NCBI RefSeq assembly: GCF_013114825.1
Contig: NZ_JAAVLX010000002.1
Span: 62,001-126,000, forward strand
DNA from: Bradyrhizobium australiense
Lineage (GTDB): Bacteria > Pseudomonadota > Alphaproteobacteria > Rhizobiales > Xanthobacteraceae
Reading direction: 5' to 3'
Length of the DNA: 64,000 bases
In this document: positions 17,490 through 25,837 of the stretch, piece by piece
How positions within the stretch are numbered: position 1 is the first letter of the stretch
Layout of the letters: every line of letters begins with the position of its first letter
The notes under the pieces: generated by a model
Told to the model about the DNA's origin: nothing
What the model saw: only the letters and a program-made list of their open reading frames with translations
The model's database searches: none
Program-made: the position numbers and the translations under genes

Positions 17490-17882
17490 CTATGTCATCG
17501 CGACACAATCAATCTCGATATCGAAAGGCGCGAACCATTCGGGAATGCAAACGAAGATGCGCGCCGGGGGATCTTCCGGAAAGTAGCGGGCATAAACCGC
17601 ATTGACCGCGGCGAAATGCGCAGCCGAGGTGCAGTAGACGTTGCACTTCATAACGTTCTGCAGCGAGGAGCCCGCAGTCTGTAGACACAGTTGCAATTGC
17701 TCGAGCACGAGTTCGGTCTGGCACTCGATGGGACCTACGAAAATCTCGCCGGTCGCCGGGTCGAATGGCGGCAGGCCCGAGACGAATACCATGCCGCCGC
17801 CGCGTGTGACCGGCGAAACCGGCGCGTTCCGTTTCGCGAGCCATGACGAGATCGGTTCGACGCGAATGACCTCCCGTTTCAT
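17490..17882 (-). CDS. RidA family protein
   Basis: A 130-residue member of the YjgF/YER057c/UK114 family, which hydrolyses reactive enamine/imine intermediates of amino acid metabolism. VFVSGLPPFDPATGE, a VMKCNVYCTS segment and PPARIFVCIPEWF near the C terminus keep the conserved Arg that binds the carboxylate. The following Glu position is IEIDCV. The start has AGGGGCC upstream. It could equally be one of the Rid subfamilies without imine deaminase activity. Confidence 0.88.
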   Translation of the reverse strand: MKREVIRVEPISSWLAKRNAPVSPVTRGGGMVFVSGLPPFDPATGEIFVGPIECQTELVLEQLQLCLQTAGSSLQNVMKCNVYCTSAAHFAAVNAVYARYFPEDPPARIFVCIPEWFAPFDIEIDCVAMT

Positions 17883-18039
17883 GCTGGCCCCTGTGAATAA
17901 ATTGATCGAGGTGCCAGACTAGCTCACTTCGGGGATATCATGCTTCGATAGTATCGAACTGTGAGTGTGGAAATTGAGCAAATTTCGGCTGAACGCCCCG
18001 AGCCATCGATGCAAGCAACCTCCCGTCGCTATTCCCGGG

Positions 18040-18079
18040 CTCGCTAAGCGAGAGCTCTGATGTGCAGTGCACATCAGAG
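18040..18079 (-). terminator. Two tandem perfect hairpins after CoA-transferase
   Basis: CTCGCT-A-AGCGAG (18040-18052) is followed at once by CTCTGATGTGCA-G-TGCACATCAGAG (18055-18079), a 12-bp perfect stem with one central base. They lie downstream of the minus-strand CoA-transferase and upstream of the RidA start, so they may end that transcript, but no T-run is present. Confidence 0.4.
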
Positions 18080-18107
18080 AATCTTTCCCTTCCGACTGTG
18101 CGGCCCT

Positions 18108-18150
18108 ATGGATTCCGGGTTCGCGCCAAGTGGCGCGCCCCGGAATGACG
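18108..18150. repeat. Palindromic repeat, CCGGAAT family
   Basis: GGATTCCGGGTTCGCG faces CGCGCCCCGGAATGACG across a short CAAGTGG spacer. It is the compact form of the units at 13.6 and 15.2 kb. Confidence 0.7.
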
Positions 18151-18168
18151 GAGGAGCATTTGTCGAGA

Positions 18169-19395
18169 TCAGACGATCTTCTTCTCCTTCAGCGCTTCCA
18201 CTTTCGACCCGTCATATCCGATCGTCGCCAGCACGTCCTTGGTGTCGGCGCCGAGCAGCGGCGGGGCGCGATAGTCCTTCACGGGGGTGCCGGAGAAGGT
18301 GATGGCGTTGCGGATCAGCGACAGATCGGGCTGCAACGGATGGTTGACTTTGACCTGCATGCCGCGCGAGCGGACATGTGGATCGGAGAACACCTGCGAG
18401 AAATCGTTGATGGGCCCTGACGGGACGCCGGCCTTCTCCAGTTCGTCCAGCCAATAGGCGACGGGCTTCTTCAAAAACAGCCCGGCGAAGATTGCCATGA
18501 TCTCCTTGCCGTGGACGACGCGGTCGTTGTTCTTGATGAAGCGCGGATCGGTGGCGAGTTCGGGCGCGCCGAGCACGGCGCAGGTGCGCTGGAACTGGCC
18601 GTCATTGCCGACCACCAGCATCAATTCGCCGTCGGTGCAGCGGAACACGCCGGCCGGCATGCCGCCATTGCCCCAGGTGCCGCGCCGCGGCGGGGTCTGG
18701 CCGTTGACGAGGAAGATCTGCGCGTAATGCGACAGCGCGGCGATCACGGTGTCGAACAGGCAGACGTCGACATGCTGCCCCTCCCCGCCATTGGCCTTGC
18801 GGTGATAGAGCGCGGCCAGAATGCCGATCGAGGCGTTCATGCCGGTCATGTAATCGACGATGGAAGGACCCACCTTCATCGGGCCGGCGCCGGGCTCGCC
18901 GTCGATATGACCGGTGACGCTCATCAAACCGCCCATCGCCTGCAGGATCGCATCATAACCGGCGCGCGGCGCGTAAGGCCCGGTCTGGCCGAAACCGGTC
19001 ACCGAGCAATAGATGATGCCGGGGTTGATCGCCTTGATCGATTCGTAATCGAGCCGGTAACGCTTGAGATCGCCGACCTTGTAGTTCTCCATCATCACGT
19101 CGCAGCTCTTGGCGAGTTCGCGGACAATCTCCTGCCCTTCCGGGCTCGCGATATTGACAGTGACGGATTTCTTGTTGCGGTTGGCGCAAAGATAGAACGA
19201 GTTGTTGTTGTTCTGCTTGCCCTCGGGGTCTTTCAGGTAAGGCGGGCCGAAGGCGCGCGCATCGTCGCCGCCGCCGGGACGTTCGATCTTGATCACCTCG
19301 GCGCCGAGATCGGCCAGCATCTGCGCCGACAGGGGCCCCGCGAGCACCCGCGTCAGGTCGAGAATTTTGATGCCCGAAAGTGGCAGAGCCGACAT
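18169..19395 (-). CDS. CaiB/BaiF family (class III) CoA-transferase
   Basis: A 408-residue class III CoA-transferase. The N terminus GIKILDLTRVLAGPLSAQML and GAEVIKIERPGGGDDAR are standard. The catalytic Asp lies in VGPSIVDYMTGM near residue 180. These enzymes move CoA between carboxylic acids, for instance from succinyl-CoA. The start has GGAGGAAG upstream. It is monocistronic as far as can be seen, and its acid substrate is not evident from context. Confidence 0.93.
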   Translation of the reverse strand: MSALPLSGIKILDLTRVLAGPLSAQMLADLGAEVIKIERPGGGDDARAFGPPYLKDPEGKQNNNNSFYLCANRNKKSVTVNIASPEGQEIVRELAKSCDVMMENYKVGDLKRYRLDYESIKAINPGIIYCSVTGFGQTGPYAPRAGYDAILQAMGGLMSVTGHIDGEPGAGPMKVGPSIVDYMTGMNASIGILAALYHRKANGGEGQHVDVCLFDTVIAALSHYAQIFLVNGQTPPRRGTWGNGGMPAGVFRCTDGELMLVVGNDGQFQRTCAVLGAPELATDPRFIKNNDRVVHGKEIMAIFAGLFLKKPVAYWLDELEKAGVPSGPINDFSQVFSDPHVRSRGMQVKVNHPLQPDLSLIRNAITFSGTPVKDYRAPPLLGADTKDVLATIGYDGSKVEALKEKKIV

Positions 19396-19616
19396 GAACT
19401 TCCTCCGAAATTTTTGGCGTGGTGGCGCGGGAACACGTCCGGCGCTGTGATGCTTGCCGATACACTATTTTGTGCGGCTGAGCCCTGCATTACCGGCATG
19501 ACCCCATCCGTTCACCGCCCGCTGACGCGCAAGGCACCCGGACACGCCGAAAGTCATTAGGAGCGCAGGAACGGATACGGCATTCCCGGGAGCGGCCAGC
19601 ACGTCGCTGAAAATAG

Positions 19617-19640
19617 AACGGCCCGCCAAGGCGGGCCGTT
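19617..19640 (-). terminator. Terminator of the fused binding protein gene
   Basis: An 11-bp perfect stem AACGGCCCGCC/GGCGGGCCGTT with a 2-base loop; on the minus strand it is followed by CTATTTTC. It lies 27 bp after the gene's stop. Confidence 0.75.
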
Positions 19641-19666
19641 CCATTATCAAACCGTGATGATCGGGC

Positions 19667-22042
19667 CTATCGGCTGCTGCTGGCCTTGGCGCGGCTCGCC
19701 CGCCACTCCAGGAATTCGCGATACAGGGGATCGCGTTCCTGCGGGGCGAGTGCTGCGGCCGGCGCGGCAACCGGCGCGGCAGGCCGCACCGCACCCGATG
19801 CGGCCGATACGGCCGCGCCCGGAGGCATGTTGCGATCGAGCCATTCCTGCGCCGCCTTGAAGCGGGTCCAGCCGGACACCGTCGCCCGCGGCGCCATTTC
19901 CCGCCACTTCGGATGGAACGGCGGACGCTGCAACTGCGCGACCTTGTCGAACATCGTATCCACCAGAAGCGACAGGCGGCGATAGCGGTCGCTGTTCGGC
20001 GCCCAGTTATACGACGCCAGCACCGCTTCGGCCGCAATCGTCTCCACCGAACCGCCGTCCGCCACCAGGCCCGGATAGTCCGCCGCCGACAGCTTGGAAG
20101 GCAGGTACTCCTCCTGCAGCGGCTTGGCGTAGTCGACCGGGACCAGATGCAGGTTGCGATCGTTGACCTGGTTCAGCCATTGCAACGGCTTGCCTTCGAT
20201 CGCAACGATCGCGTCGACCTCACCCTTGCGCAGCATGTCCACCGCCAGTCGCGGCTCCTGGTAGATCAGATGCGGCCTGATCCCGAGCCGCTCGAAGACG
20301 TTGATCGCGGTCACGAAGGTCGAGCTGTCAGGCAAATCGACCACCACGGTCTTGCCGTCGAGATCCCGCATGCTGGTGATCGTCTTGGGCGCGAGGACGT
20401 GCATCTCCTCATTGAACATCTTGGCCACATAGACGAACTGGTTGCGGATGTCCTTGGCGAAATCCTTGCGATCGAGATAGGCGAGTGTGTCCTTGCGCAC
20501 GATGCCGGCGTCGACGCCCCGCAGCAGCAGAATGTCCGCCACCGCCTGCACCGATCCGCGGCCCATGACCGGCAGGATCCGCAGCGCCGTGCCGTTGTCG
20601 AGCACGGAGGCGAGATCGGCGCCCACCTGGGCGTAGGTGGAGCCGAACGAGCCCGTCATCAGGCTCACGGTATTGGCGTTGAGCTGGTTGGCCAGATCGC
20701 GCTTGGTGGCGGTGCCGTACTTGAAGATCGTCTTGAAGGAGTCGCTGACCGCGCCCGGATCGATGCCGCTTCGCACCGGGCCGAAGTGCTGCCAATTGCC
20801 GTTGGTAAAGCGCATCATCCGCATCTGCTCGATCGGCGCATGATCGGACGGGCTGGTATTGATCAGGATGCCCTGCACCATCATGGGAAGCTGGACACCC
20901 TTGATCGCGCGGGCCTGCCTCATGATGTTTTCGCGCGAGAGATCGTCGCCGCAGTTCTTGAGCACCTCGACCAGGGTCTTGCTGACCAGATAGCCGAGCA
21001 CGGCCTGGCCGTTGGTCTTGCTCACGCTCGGGACATAGCGCTGCATGAAGGCGCTCCACTCGCGGAACACCGCGTCGCCGGCCGCCGCCGCGTCTTCGCC
21101 CTCCAGCCTGTATGCCGCCGACAACAGCCCTTCCGCATTTTGCGGGCCAGCCGGCTGAATCACCGCCGAGTACGAATTGGCGATCGACGCCACGAAATGG
21201 TTCGGCCTCCAGCCGAGTTCGGCGCTTCGCCGGATCGCCATGATGGCGAATTTCGGCGTGGTGAACTCGATGAAGACGTCGGCGTTGGAAGCCTTCAGCT
21301 TGGCCATCTGCGCATCGATATTGGTATCGGTGACCTTGTAGGGAGCCTCGGCCACGATCGCGACCTTGCCGCCCAAGCCGTCCCTCAGGCCCTTCAGGTA
21401 TTCCTTGCCCATGCCATCCTCCTGATAGAGGACGGCGATCCGGCTGCGGGGATGGTTCTCCAGGATATACTGCGCAAAGATTTGCGCTTCAGCCGTGTAG
21501 GTCGGCAGGAAACCCATGGTCCAGGGAAATTCGCCCGGCTGGTCCCAAGCTGCTGCGCCCGACAAGGCAAAAAGCTGCGGGACTTTCTTTGAGTTCAAAT
21601 AGGGCTGGATCGCCGCGTTGGTGTTCGTACCGATGGTTCCCAGGATGAAGAGGGCCTGGTCGTCCTCGACGAGCTTGCGGGTCATCTCCATGGTTTTGTT
21701 GGGGTCGTAGGCGTCGTCATAGGTGATCATATTGACCTTGCGGCCATTGATGCCACCCTCGGCGTTCACCTTGTCCAGATAGGCCGAGATGACCTTGGCG
21801 ATGACGCCGTAGGCGGAAGCCGGACCGGTATAGGGGGCGGTGTTGCCAATCCGGATTTCGTTGCTGCCCGGAGGCGCCGCGTGCACCTGATCGTTCATCA
21901 TCGAGCCGGCCATCGCGGCCAACACCAGCGCCGCTGCCGCGTTGCGCCGAGGGGCGATGTTGAGCCGGCGCAGGGCGTCGCGGGCCGAAGCCCAGAACAA
22001 TTGCTCCATACGCCTGCGAGTGATGCCGATCGTAGCTCCCAT
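19667..22042 (-). CDS. Fusion of ABC-type (LivJ-like) and TAXI-type solute-binding proteins
   Basis: One 791-residue frame joins two periplasmic binding domains. Residues about 60-410 are a LivJ/Peripla_BP_6 domain (IRIGNTAPYTGPASAYG, YDDAYDPNKTMEMTRKLVE, VLYQEDGMGKEYL). Residues about 460-700 look like a TAXI-family TRAP-transporter binding protein (MTGSFGSTYAQVGADLA, VVVDLPDSSTFVTAINVF, GEVDAIVAIEGKP). A signal peptide (RRNAAAALVLAAMAGS) precedes them. The start at 22042 follows AGGGGGACTGTA. The tail is Ala/Pro-rich and charged. No permease or ATPase gene is adjacent, so it may be a sensor partner or serve a distant transporter. Confidence 0.88.
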   Translation of the reverse strand: MGATIGITRRRMEQLFWASARDALRRLNIAPRRNAAAALVLAAMAGSMMNDQVHAAPPGSNEIRIGNTAPYTGPASAYGVIAKVISAYLDKVNAEGGINGRKVNMITYDDAYDPNKTMEMTRKLVEDDQALFILGTIGTNTNAAIQPYLNSKKVPQLFALSGAAAWDQPGEFPWTMGFLPTYTAEAQIFAQYILENHPRSRIAVLYQEDGMGKEYLKGLRDGLGGKVAIVAEAPYKVTDTNIDAQMAKLKASNADVFIEFTTPKFAIMAIRRSAELGWRPNHFVASIANSYSAVIQPAGPQNAEGLLSAAYRLEGEDAAAAGDAVFREWSAFMQRYVPSVSKTNGQAVLGYLVSKTLVEVLKNCGDDLSRENIMRQARAIKGVQLPMMVQGILINTSPSDHAPIEQMRMMRFTNGNWQHFGPVRSGIDPGAVSDSFKTIFKYGTATKRDLANQLNANTVSLMTGSFGSTYAQVGADLASVLDNGTALRILPVMGRGSVQAVADILLLRGVDAGIVRKDTLAYLDRKDFAKDIRNQFVYVAKMFNEEMHVLAPKTITSMRDLDGKTVVVDLPDSSTFVTAINVFERLGIRPHLIYQEPRLAVDMLRKGEVDAIVAIEGKPLQWLNQVNDRNLHLVPVDYAKPLQEEYLPSKLSAADYPGLVADGGSVETIAAEAVLASYNWAPNSDRYRRLSLLVDTMFDKVAQLQRPPFHPKWREMAPRATVSGWTRFKAAQEWLDRNMPPGAAVSAASGAVRPAAPVAAPAAALAPQERDPLYREFLEWRASRAKASSSR

Positions 22043-22334
22043 TACAGTCCCCCTGTGAGCCCATACTCTGCAAAATAATAAGTGCGTGATGCGAGCGGGC
22101 ACCGTTTCAACCCTACTCGCCGACATTGTGTCTCAATCCGATTGATTTTGTGGCGAGTCCAGGCGTTCCGTAAGGCATGGTTAGCAAGCGCGTATTTCGC
22201 CCTTAGAAATGCACCAGATTGCCATTAATGCGTCACGCGGACAATCAGCGCGTGTTCGCTTCGCGCCCGCGGAGGCCCACAGCGCATCCATCTGCGGCAC
22301 GATAGCAGCGACATCTTGACTAAATTTTAAACGA
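22043..22334. other. Intergenic stretch with no gene seen
   Basis: No supported gene or strong hairpin was found. This is the left flank of the candidate stress island and includes the presumed minus-strand promoter region of the fused binding protein gene. Confidence 0.4.
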
Positions 22335-22356
22335 TGGAGCGGGTGAAGCGAATCGA
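22335..22356. repeat. tRNA-Gly 3'-end copy (attachment-site remnant)
   Basis: TGGAGCGGGTGAAGCGAATC and the next two bases match the 3' end of the tRNA-Gly gene at 28808-28829 in 21 of 22 positions, in the same orientation. The match covers CCA, discriminator, acceptor strand and part of the T arm. Nothing else of a tRNA is present. This is what integration at a tRNA 3' end leaves at the far end of an element. Confidence 0.65.
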
Positions 22357-22500
22357 CCCCCCGCTTGGCGCGCGGATCATCCGATCGTCAAATCCCGGCC
22401 GCGGGCTAACCGGCTATCGCCTAGTTGCGGCGAGCCACATGACCCGGCGTCACGTGAACACAGGGAGCGTCGACCGCCCATTCTCCCCAACAGCATCCCA

Positions 22501-22525
22501 GGAACCAGTCTGGCCCTTCCAAGTT
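22501..22525 (+). promoter_or_regulatory. Candidate EcfG (general stress) promoter
   Basis: GGAAC (22501-22505), 17 bases, GTTC, pointing to the glycosyltransferase at 22647 with a leader of about 115 nt. The spacing equals that of the promoter at 6252-6277. Confidence 0.6.
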
Positions 22526-22646
22526 CATAGGCTCGCGCTGCCGGCATGATGCGGCGGCGCGGCACACCGTAATCAAGAACAAGGCGGTCAGCCACCGGGC
22601 GCGTCCGGCGGCAAGACCGGACGGATTATATGAACGGAGAGATCAA

Positions 22647-23777
22647 ATGAGGATTGCGCAAATTGCCCCGCTGTTCGAGAGCGTGCCGCCGCGGCTCTAT
22701 GGCGGGACCGAGCGGGTCGTTGCCTACCTGACCGAGGAGCTGGTCCGGCAGGGGCATCAGGTGACGCTGTTTGCGAGCGAGGACTCCATCACTTCCGCCG
22801 AGCTCGTTCCCTGCACTCCCCGCGCCCTGCGCCTCGATCCCGACGTCCGCGACCCCGTACCCCACCACATGGTCATGCTCGACAAGGTGCGCGAGCGCGC
22901 CGACGAGTTCGACATTCTGCATTTCCACGTCGACTATCTGCATTTCCCGCTGTTCCGGTCCGAGCGCGGACGGACACTGACGACCCTTCACGGCAGGCAG
23001 GACCTTCCCGACCACATGCCGTTCTACCGGCGATTTTCCGATATGCCGCTGGTCTCGATATCCAACGCCCAGCGCGCGCCGCTTCCGGGCGCGAACTTCG
23101 TCGGCACCGTCTATCACGGGCTGCCGCCCGGCCTGCACACGCCCAGCCACGACCGGCACGGCGGCTATTTGGCCTTCCTCGGCCGCATCTCGCCGGAGAA
23201 ACGGCCTGACCGCGCTATCGCAATTGCCCGCGCGGCAGATCTTCCGCTCAAGATCGCAGCCAAGGTCGACAAGGCGGACGAAGCATACTACCGCAACGTC
23301 ATCGCACCGATGCTCGACGGCGGCGGGGTCGAGTTCATCGGCGAGATCAATGACAATGGCAAAGGTGAATTTCTCGGTGGGGCCGCCGGGCTGCTGTTCC
23401 CGATCGACTGGCCCGAGCCCTTCGGTCTGGTGATGATCGAGGCAATGGCCTGCGGCACACCGGTGCTGGCATTCCGCTCCGGATCGGTGCCGGAAATCGT
23501 CGAGGATGGGCTGACCGGCCGGATCGTCTCCGACGTCGACGAGGCGGTGCGCGCGGTTCCGGAATTGCTGGCGCTGGACCGCAAGGCGATCCGCGCCCGC
23601 TTCGAGGAGCGCTTCTCCGCGGCGCGAATGGCAGCGGATTACGTCAAGATCTATCAGAAGATGCTACGCAGGCAGACCGCACCGCAACTCGAACTCTCGG
23701 CAATGGCCGCACGTTCGTCCACGGCCAACGGGCACACCCCCGACGCCTCCTCGGCGTCCGCGCGCAAGGACAATTGA
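22647..23777 (+). CDS. GT4 family glycosyltransferase
   Basis: A 376-residue GT-B fold enzyme. The N-terminal acceptor loop is PPRLYGGTERVVAYLTEEL, LAFLGRISPEKRPD opens the nucleotide-sugar domain near residue 170, and EPFGLVMIEAMACGTPVLAF near residue 265 contains the E-x7-E motif of retaining GT4 enzymes. No signal or membrane span is seen, so it acts in the cytoplasm. GGAGAG precedes the ATG. It stands alone between an EcfG-type promoter and a strong hairpin, suggesting stress-induced glycan or trehalose-like synthesis; the product is unknown. Confidence 0.9.
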   Translation: MRIAQIAPLFESVPPRLYGGTERVVAYLTEELVRQGHQVTLFASEDSITSAELVPCTPRALRLDPDVRDPVPHHMVMLDKVRERADEFDILHFHVDYLHFPLFRSERGRTLTTLHGRQDLPDHMPFYRRFSDMPLVSISNAQRAPLPGANFVGTVYHGLPPGLHTPSHDRHGGYLAFLGRISPEKRPDRAIAIARAADLPLKIAAKVDKADEAYYRNVIAPMLDGGGVEFIGEINDNGKGEFLGGAAGLLFPIDWPEPFGLVMIEAMACGTPVLAFRSGSVPEIVEDGLTGRIVSDVDEAVRAVPELLALDRKAIRARFEERFSAARMAADYVKIYQKMLRRQTAPQLELSAMAARSSTANGHTPDASSASARKDN

Positions 23778-23795
23778 GTACGGCTCCGGCAGGCT

Positions 23796-23825
23796 GGCTA
23801 TCATGAGCAATCGCTCATGATAGCC
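23796..23825 (+). terminator. Hairpin after glycosyltransferase
   Basis: A perfect 13-bp stem (GGCTATCATGAGC with GCTCATGATAGCC) and a 4-base loop start 19 bp after the stop. The following bases are G-rich rather than T-rich. Confidence 0.55.
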
Positions 23826-23950
23826 GGCGGCGGTTTGCGGTTGCCCTCACTGGGAGCGATTGGTCTTTCGGCGCGAGGCAGGAAGATACGGACCGCGGGC
23901 GAGTTCACCTTCTATCCGCTAGCAAACTGACGCCCGATGGAGATAAAGCG

Positions 23951-23976
23951 GAGGGAGGCCGGCAACGGCCTCCCTC
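23951..23976 (-). terminator. Terminator of the SPW gene
   Basis: A 10-bp perfect stem GAGGGAGGCC/GGCCTCCCTC with a 6-base loop. On the minus strand it is followed by CGCTTTATCT. It lies 9 bp past the SPW stop. Confidence 0.65.
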
Positions 23977-23984
23977 TACAAGCA

Positions 23985-24347
23985 TCATGCCGTCACGCGG
24001 GGATGGCTCTGGTGCAGATACCAGAGTCGCAGAGCCGCAACGGCCGCCACCACGACCCCGGCAACGACGTGGAGTGTCGTAGTGGTCTGGTTGGCCGAGA
24101 AGTGCACCACCCACGGCGACAGCGCCACCCAAACACCGGCGGCAAGAGCTAGCCACTCCTGCCATTCGGCGAAAATCGCCAGCGCTGTTACTGCAAGCGC
24201 AGCGATCAGGATGCCACTCAACCAGGCATTCCAGTTCGTGGGGCTTTCAGCAGCAAAACCCAAGGCCCACGGCGACACGAACAAGCCCAGGCCGATTACA
24301 AGATTGACGACATCGGCGATCATGTCCTTTTTCCAGACGTTGTTCAC
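23985..24347 (-). CDS. SPW repeat membrane protein
   Basis: A 120-residue inner-membrane protein with four hydrophobic spans and two SPW motifs at matching places of a two-fold repeat: LFVSPWALGF near residue 24 and VALSPWVVHF near residue 77. This is the SPW repeat family, whose function is unknown. It lies in a block of heat and general stress genes. Its start has AAGGAG upstream with normal spacing. No specific stress promoter was recognised. Confidence 0.85.
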   Translation of the reverse strand: MNNVWKKDMIADVVNLVIGLGLFVSPWALGFAAESPTNWNAWLSGILIAALAVTALAIFAEWQEWLALAAGVWVALSPWVVHFSANQTTTTLHVVAGVVVAAVAALRLWYLHQSHPRVTA

Positions 24348-24467
24348 GGTTGCAACTCCTTACACTGGCTCCTTTCAATTCACTGTTGCAGTTCGATTGA
24401 CCTGTCATTGTTGATTGGCAGCACCCTTGGCGCGGGCGGGGGCGCGATGCTCCCGCCAGCCCCGCGG

Positions 24468-24953
24468 TTACTTGCCGTTGATGGCGATCCGTTTCACCTT
24501 CTGCTGCGCGGTCGGTGACTTCGGCAGCGTCACGGTGAGGACGCCATTCTTGAACGACGCCCCGACCTTATCCTGGTCGATATCATCGACCGGGATGGAA
24601 CGCGCGAAGCGCCCGTAGTAGCGTTCGCTGAAGCGACGCTCCTTGTCTTCGGTCTCGCTCTTCTTCTCACCGCTGATGGTCAACATCCCGTTCTTCAGTT
24701 CGACATTGAGGTCCTTCTCTTCGAGACCGGGGAGTTCAGCGATGACCTTGACTTCCTTTTCGGTCTCGTTGACCTCGAGGTTCGGCCAGCCCATCGCCTG
24801 GGAGCTGAACGGAGCGATGTCGAATGACCGGAACGCATCGTCAAACAGCCGATTCATCTCGCGGTGAAGCGCGAGGAACGCATTGGGCTCGTTGCGGTGC
24901 AGGCTCAGATCACGAGAGCCATTGTTCCACGGAATGAGATCACGTAGTGCCAT
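24468..24953 (-). CDS. Hsp20/alpha-crystallin small heat shock protein (class A/HspC-like)
   Basis: A 161-residue ATP-independent holdase. The alpha-crystallin domain spans about residues 55-150, with KVIAELPGLEEKDLNVEL and the hallmark GVLTVTLPK near 140. The C-terminal IAI (KRIAING) is the oligomer-locking IxI motif. The N-terminal arm has WNNGSRDL. AAAGGAGG precedes the ATG. It is 99 bp downstream of a second hsp20 on the same strand, with a small GCGCGGC/GCCGCGC hairpin between them, so both probably share the upstream heat-shock promoter. Confidence 0.93.
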   Translation of the reverse strand: MALRDLIPWNNGSRDLSLHRNEPNAFLALHREMNRLFDDAFRSFDIAPFSSQAMGWPNLEVNETEKEVKVIAELPGLEEKDLNVELKNGMLTISGEKKSETEDKERRFSERYYGRFARSIPVDDIDQDKVGASFKNGVLTVTLPKSPTAQQKVKRIAINGK

Positions 24954-25052
24954 AGTTCTCCTCCTTTCTGTTCTTCATGCTCGCTGGACAGAACTCACCC
25001 GCGCGCGGCCAAGCCGCGCACAGGCGGTTCGACAGCCTCAGACGGAATTCCG

Positions 25053-25505
25053 TCAGGCCGCCTGCTTCTGCTCGATTTGCTTGTTGTCGTTGCCGGCGGT
25101 TTCGATCGCGATGCGACGCGGCTTCATGGCTTCCGGCAACTCCCGAACCAGAGCGATCTTGAGCATACCGTTCTCAAAGGTCGCCTCCTTGACCTGGACA
25201 TAGTCCGCCAGCTTAAAGACGCGGCGGAACGGCCGCATGGAGATTCCCTGGTACAGGTAGTTGTGATCACCCTTCTTGGCCTTTTGGCCCTCAACCGTGA
25301 GCGTCGATTGCTCCGCGGTGATGGTGATCTCCTCCGGGGTGAAACCGGCCAGCGCCAGCGAAATCTGGTACTGGTCCTCGCCGGTGCGCTCGATGTCGTA
25401 CAGCGGATACGTATCGCTGTCGTTCATCGTGTCGTTGACGAGGTCGAACAGGCGATCAAACCCGACGGTCGAACGCCAGAACGGAGACAGATCGTAGGTT
25501 CTCAT
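25053..25505 (-). CDS. Hsp20 family small heat shock protein (IbpA-like)
   Basis: A 150-residue IbpA-type holdase of the rhizobial HspA/HspB class. It begins MRTYDLSPFWRSTVGFDRLF and carries the crystallin domain near residues 35-130 (YQISLALAGFTPEEITI; YLYQGISMRPFRRVFKL; GMLKIALVRELPE), with an IAI motif in RRIAIET. The start at 25505 sits behind GAGGAGGATGTGGTT, part of a ROSE thermometer; the frame is open for 45 codons upstream through that leader, which is not coding. It is first in the two-gene hsp20 operon. Confidence 0.94.
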   Translation of the reverse strand: MRTYDLSPFWRSTVGFDRLFDLVNDTMNDSDTYPLYDIERTGEDQYQISLALAGFTPEEITITAEQSTLTVEGQKAKKGDHNYLYQGISMRPFRRVFKLADYVQVKEATFENGMLKIALVRELPEAMKPRRIAIETAGNDNKQIEQKQAA

Positions 25506-25607
25506 AACCACATCCTCCTCTTGAGCAACATGGATAGGAGCAACGCCGGGATGTCCCCGGCGGTCTTGGCCGGATCCTGACGGCATCCGGCGCCATACCT
25601 GTGGCAC
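25506..25607 (-). promoter_or_regulatory. ROSE RNA thermometer before hsp20
   Basis: In the leader, CCATGTTGCT can pair with AGGATGTGG, which contains part of the Shine-Dalgarno region. The pairing leaves the unpaired G in TTGCU opposite AGGA that defines ROSE elements of Bradyrhizobium heat-shock genes. The leader is about 100 nt, as expected. Melting at heat would free the ribosome site. Confidence 0.85.
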
Positions 25608-25613
25608 CACAAG

Positions 25614-25641
25614 AACTAGAACCGTCCGATTTGATTTCAAG
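25614..25641 (-). promoter_or_regulatory. Candidate RpoH (heat-shock) promoter of the hsp20 operon
   Basis: On the minus strand: CTTGAA, 15 bases, TCTAGTT. The spacing and the CTAG core are the same as in the divergent promoter at 25804-25831. The transcription start would be near 25607, at the 5' end of the ROSE leader. Confidence 0.6.
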
Positions 25642-25803
25642 GCTACAATCGGCGCGCGTGTTTAGATTTTTTTACCGCCTCGACCGGTGTTGAAGCACGA
25701 CGCGCCACATCGCCGCCGCCGTGGTGATGGTTCGCAGAACGGCGCCGTCCGGCCACTGCGGAACGAGTGCCTGCGCGCGCCGCCGCGTCCGAGCGTCACA
25801 CCT

Positions 25804-25831
25804 CTTGACGCCGCGCGGAGCTTCCCTAGAT
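25804..25831 (+). promoter_or_regulatory. Candidate RpoH (heat-shock) promoter of small-protein operon
   Basis: CTTGAC, 15 bases, CCTAGAT, close to the alphaproteobacterial RpoH consensus (CTTGAC ... CYTATNT). It lies upstream of a second ROSE-like leader and drives the plus-strand genes at 25925 and 26076. Confidence 0.6.
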
Positions 25832-25837
25832 CGACCG

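Noticed and set aside
19913..21592. 559-codon plus-strand frame opposite the fused binding protein
   Set aside because: It is a shadow of the real gene in GC-rich DNA: His/Arg/Asp-rich with no domain, while the minus strand shows a signal peptide, two known folds and a ribosome site.
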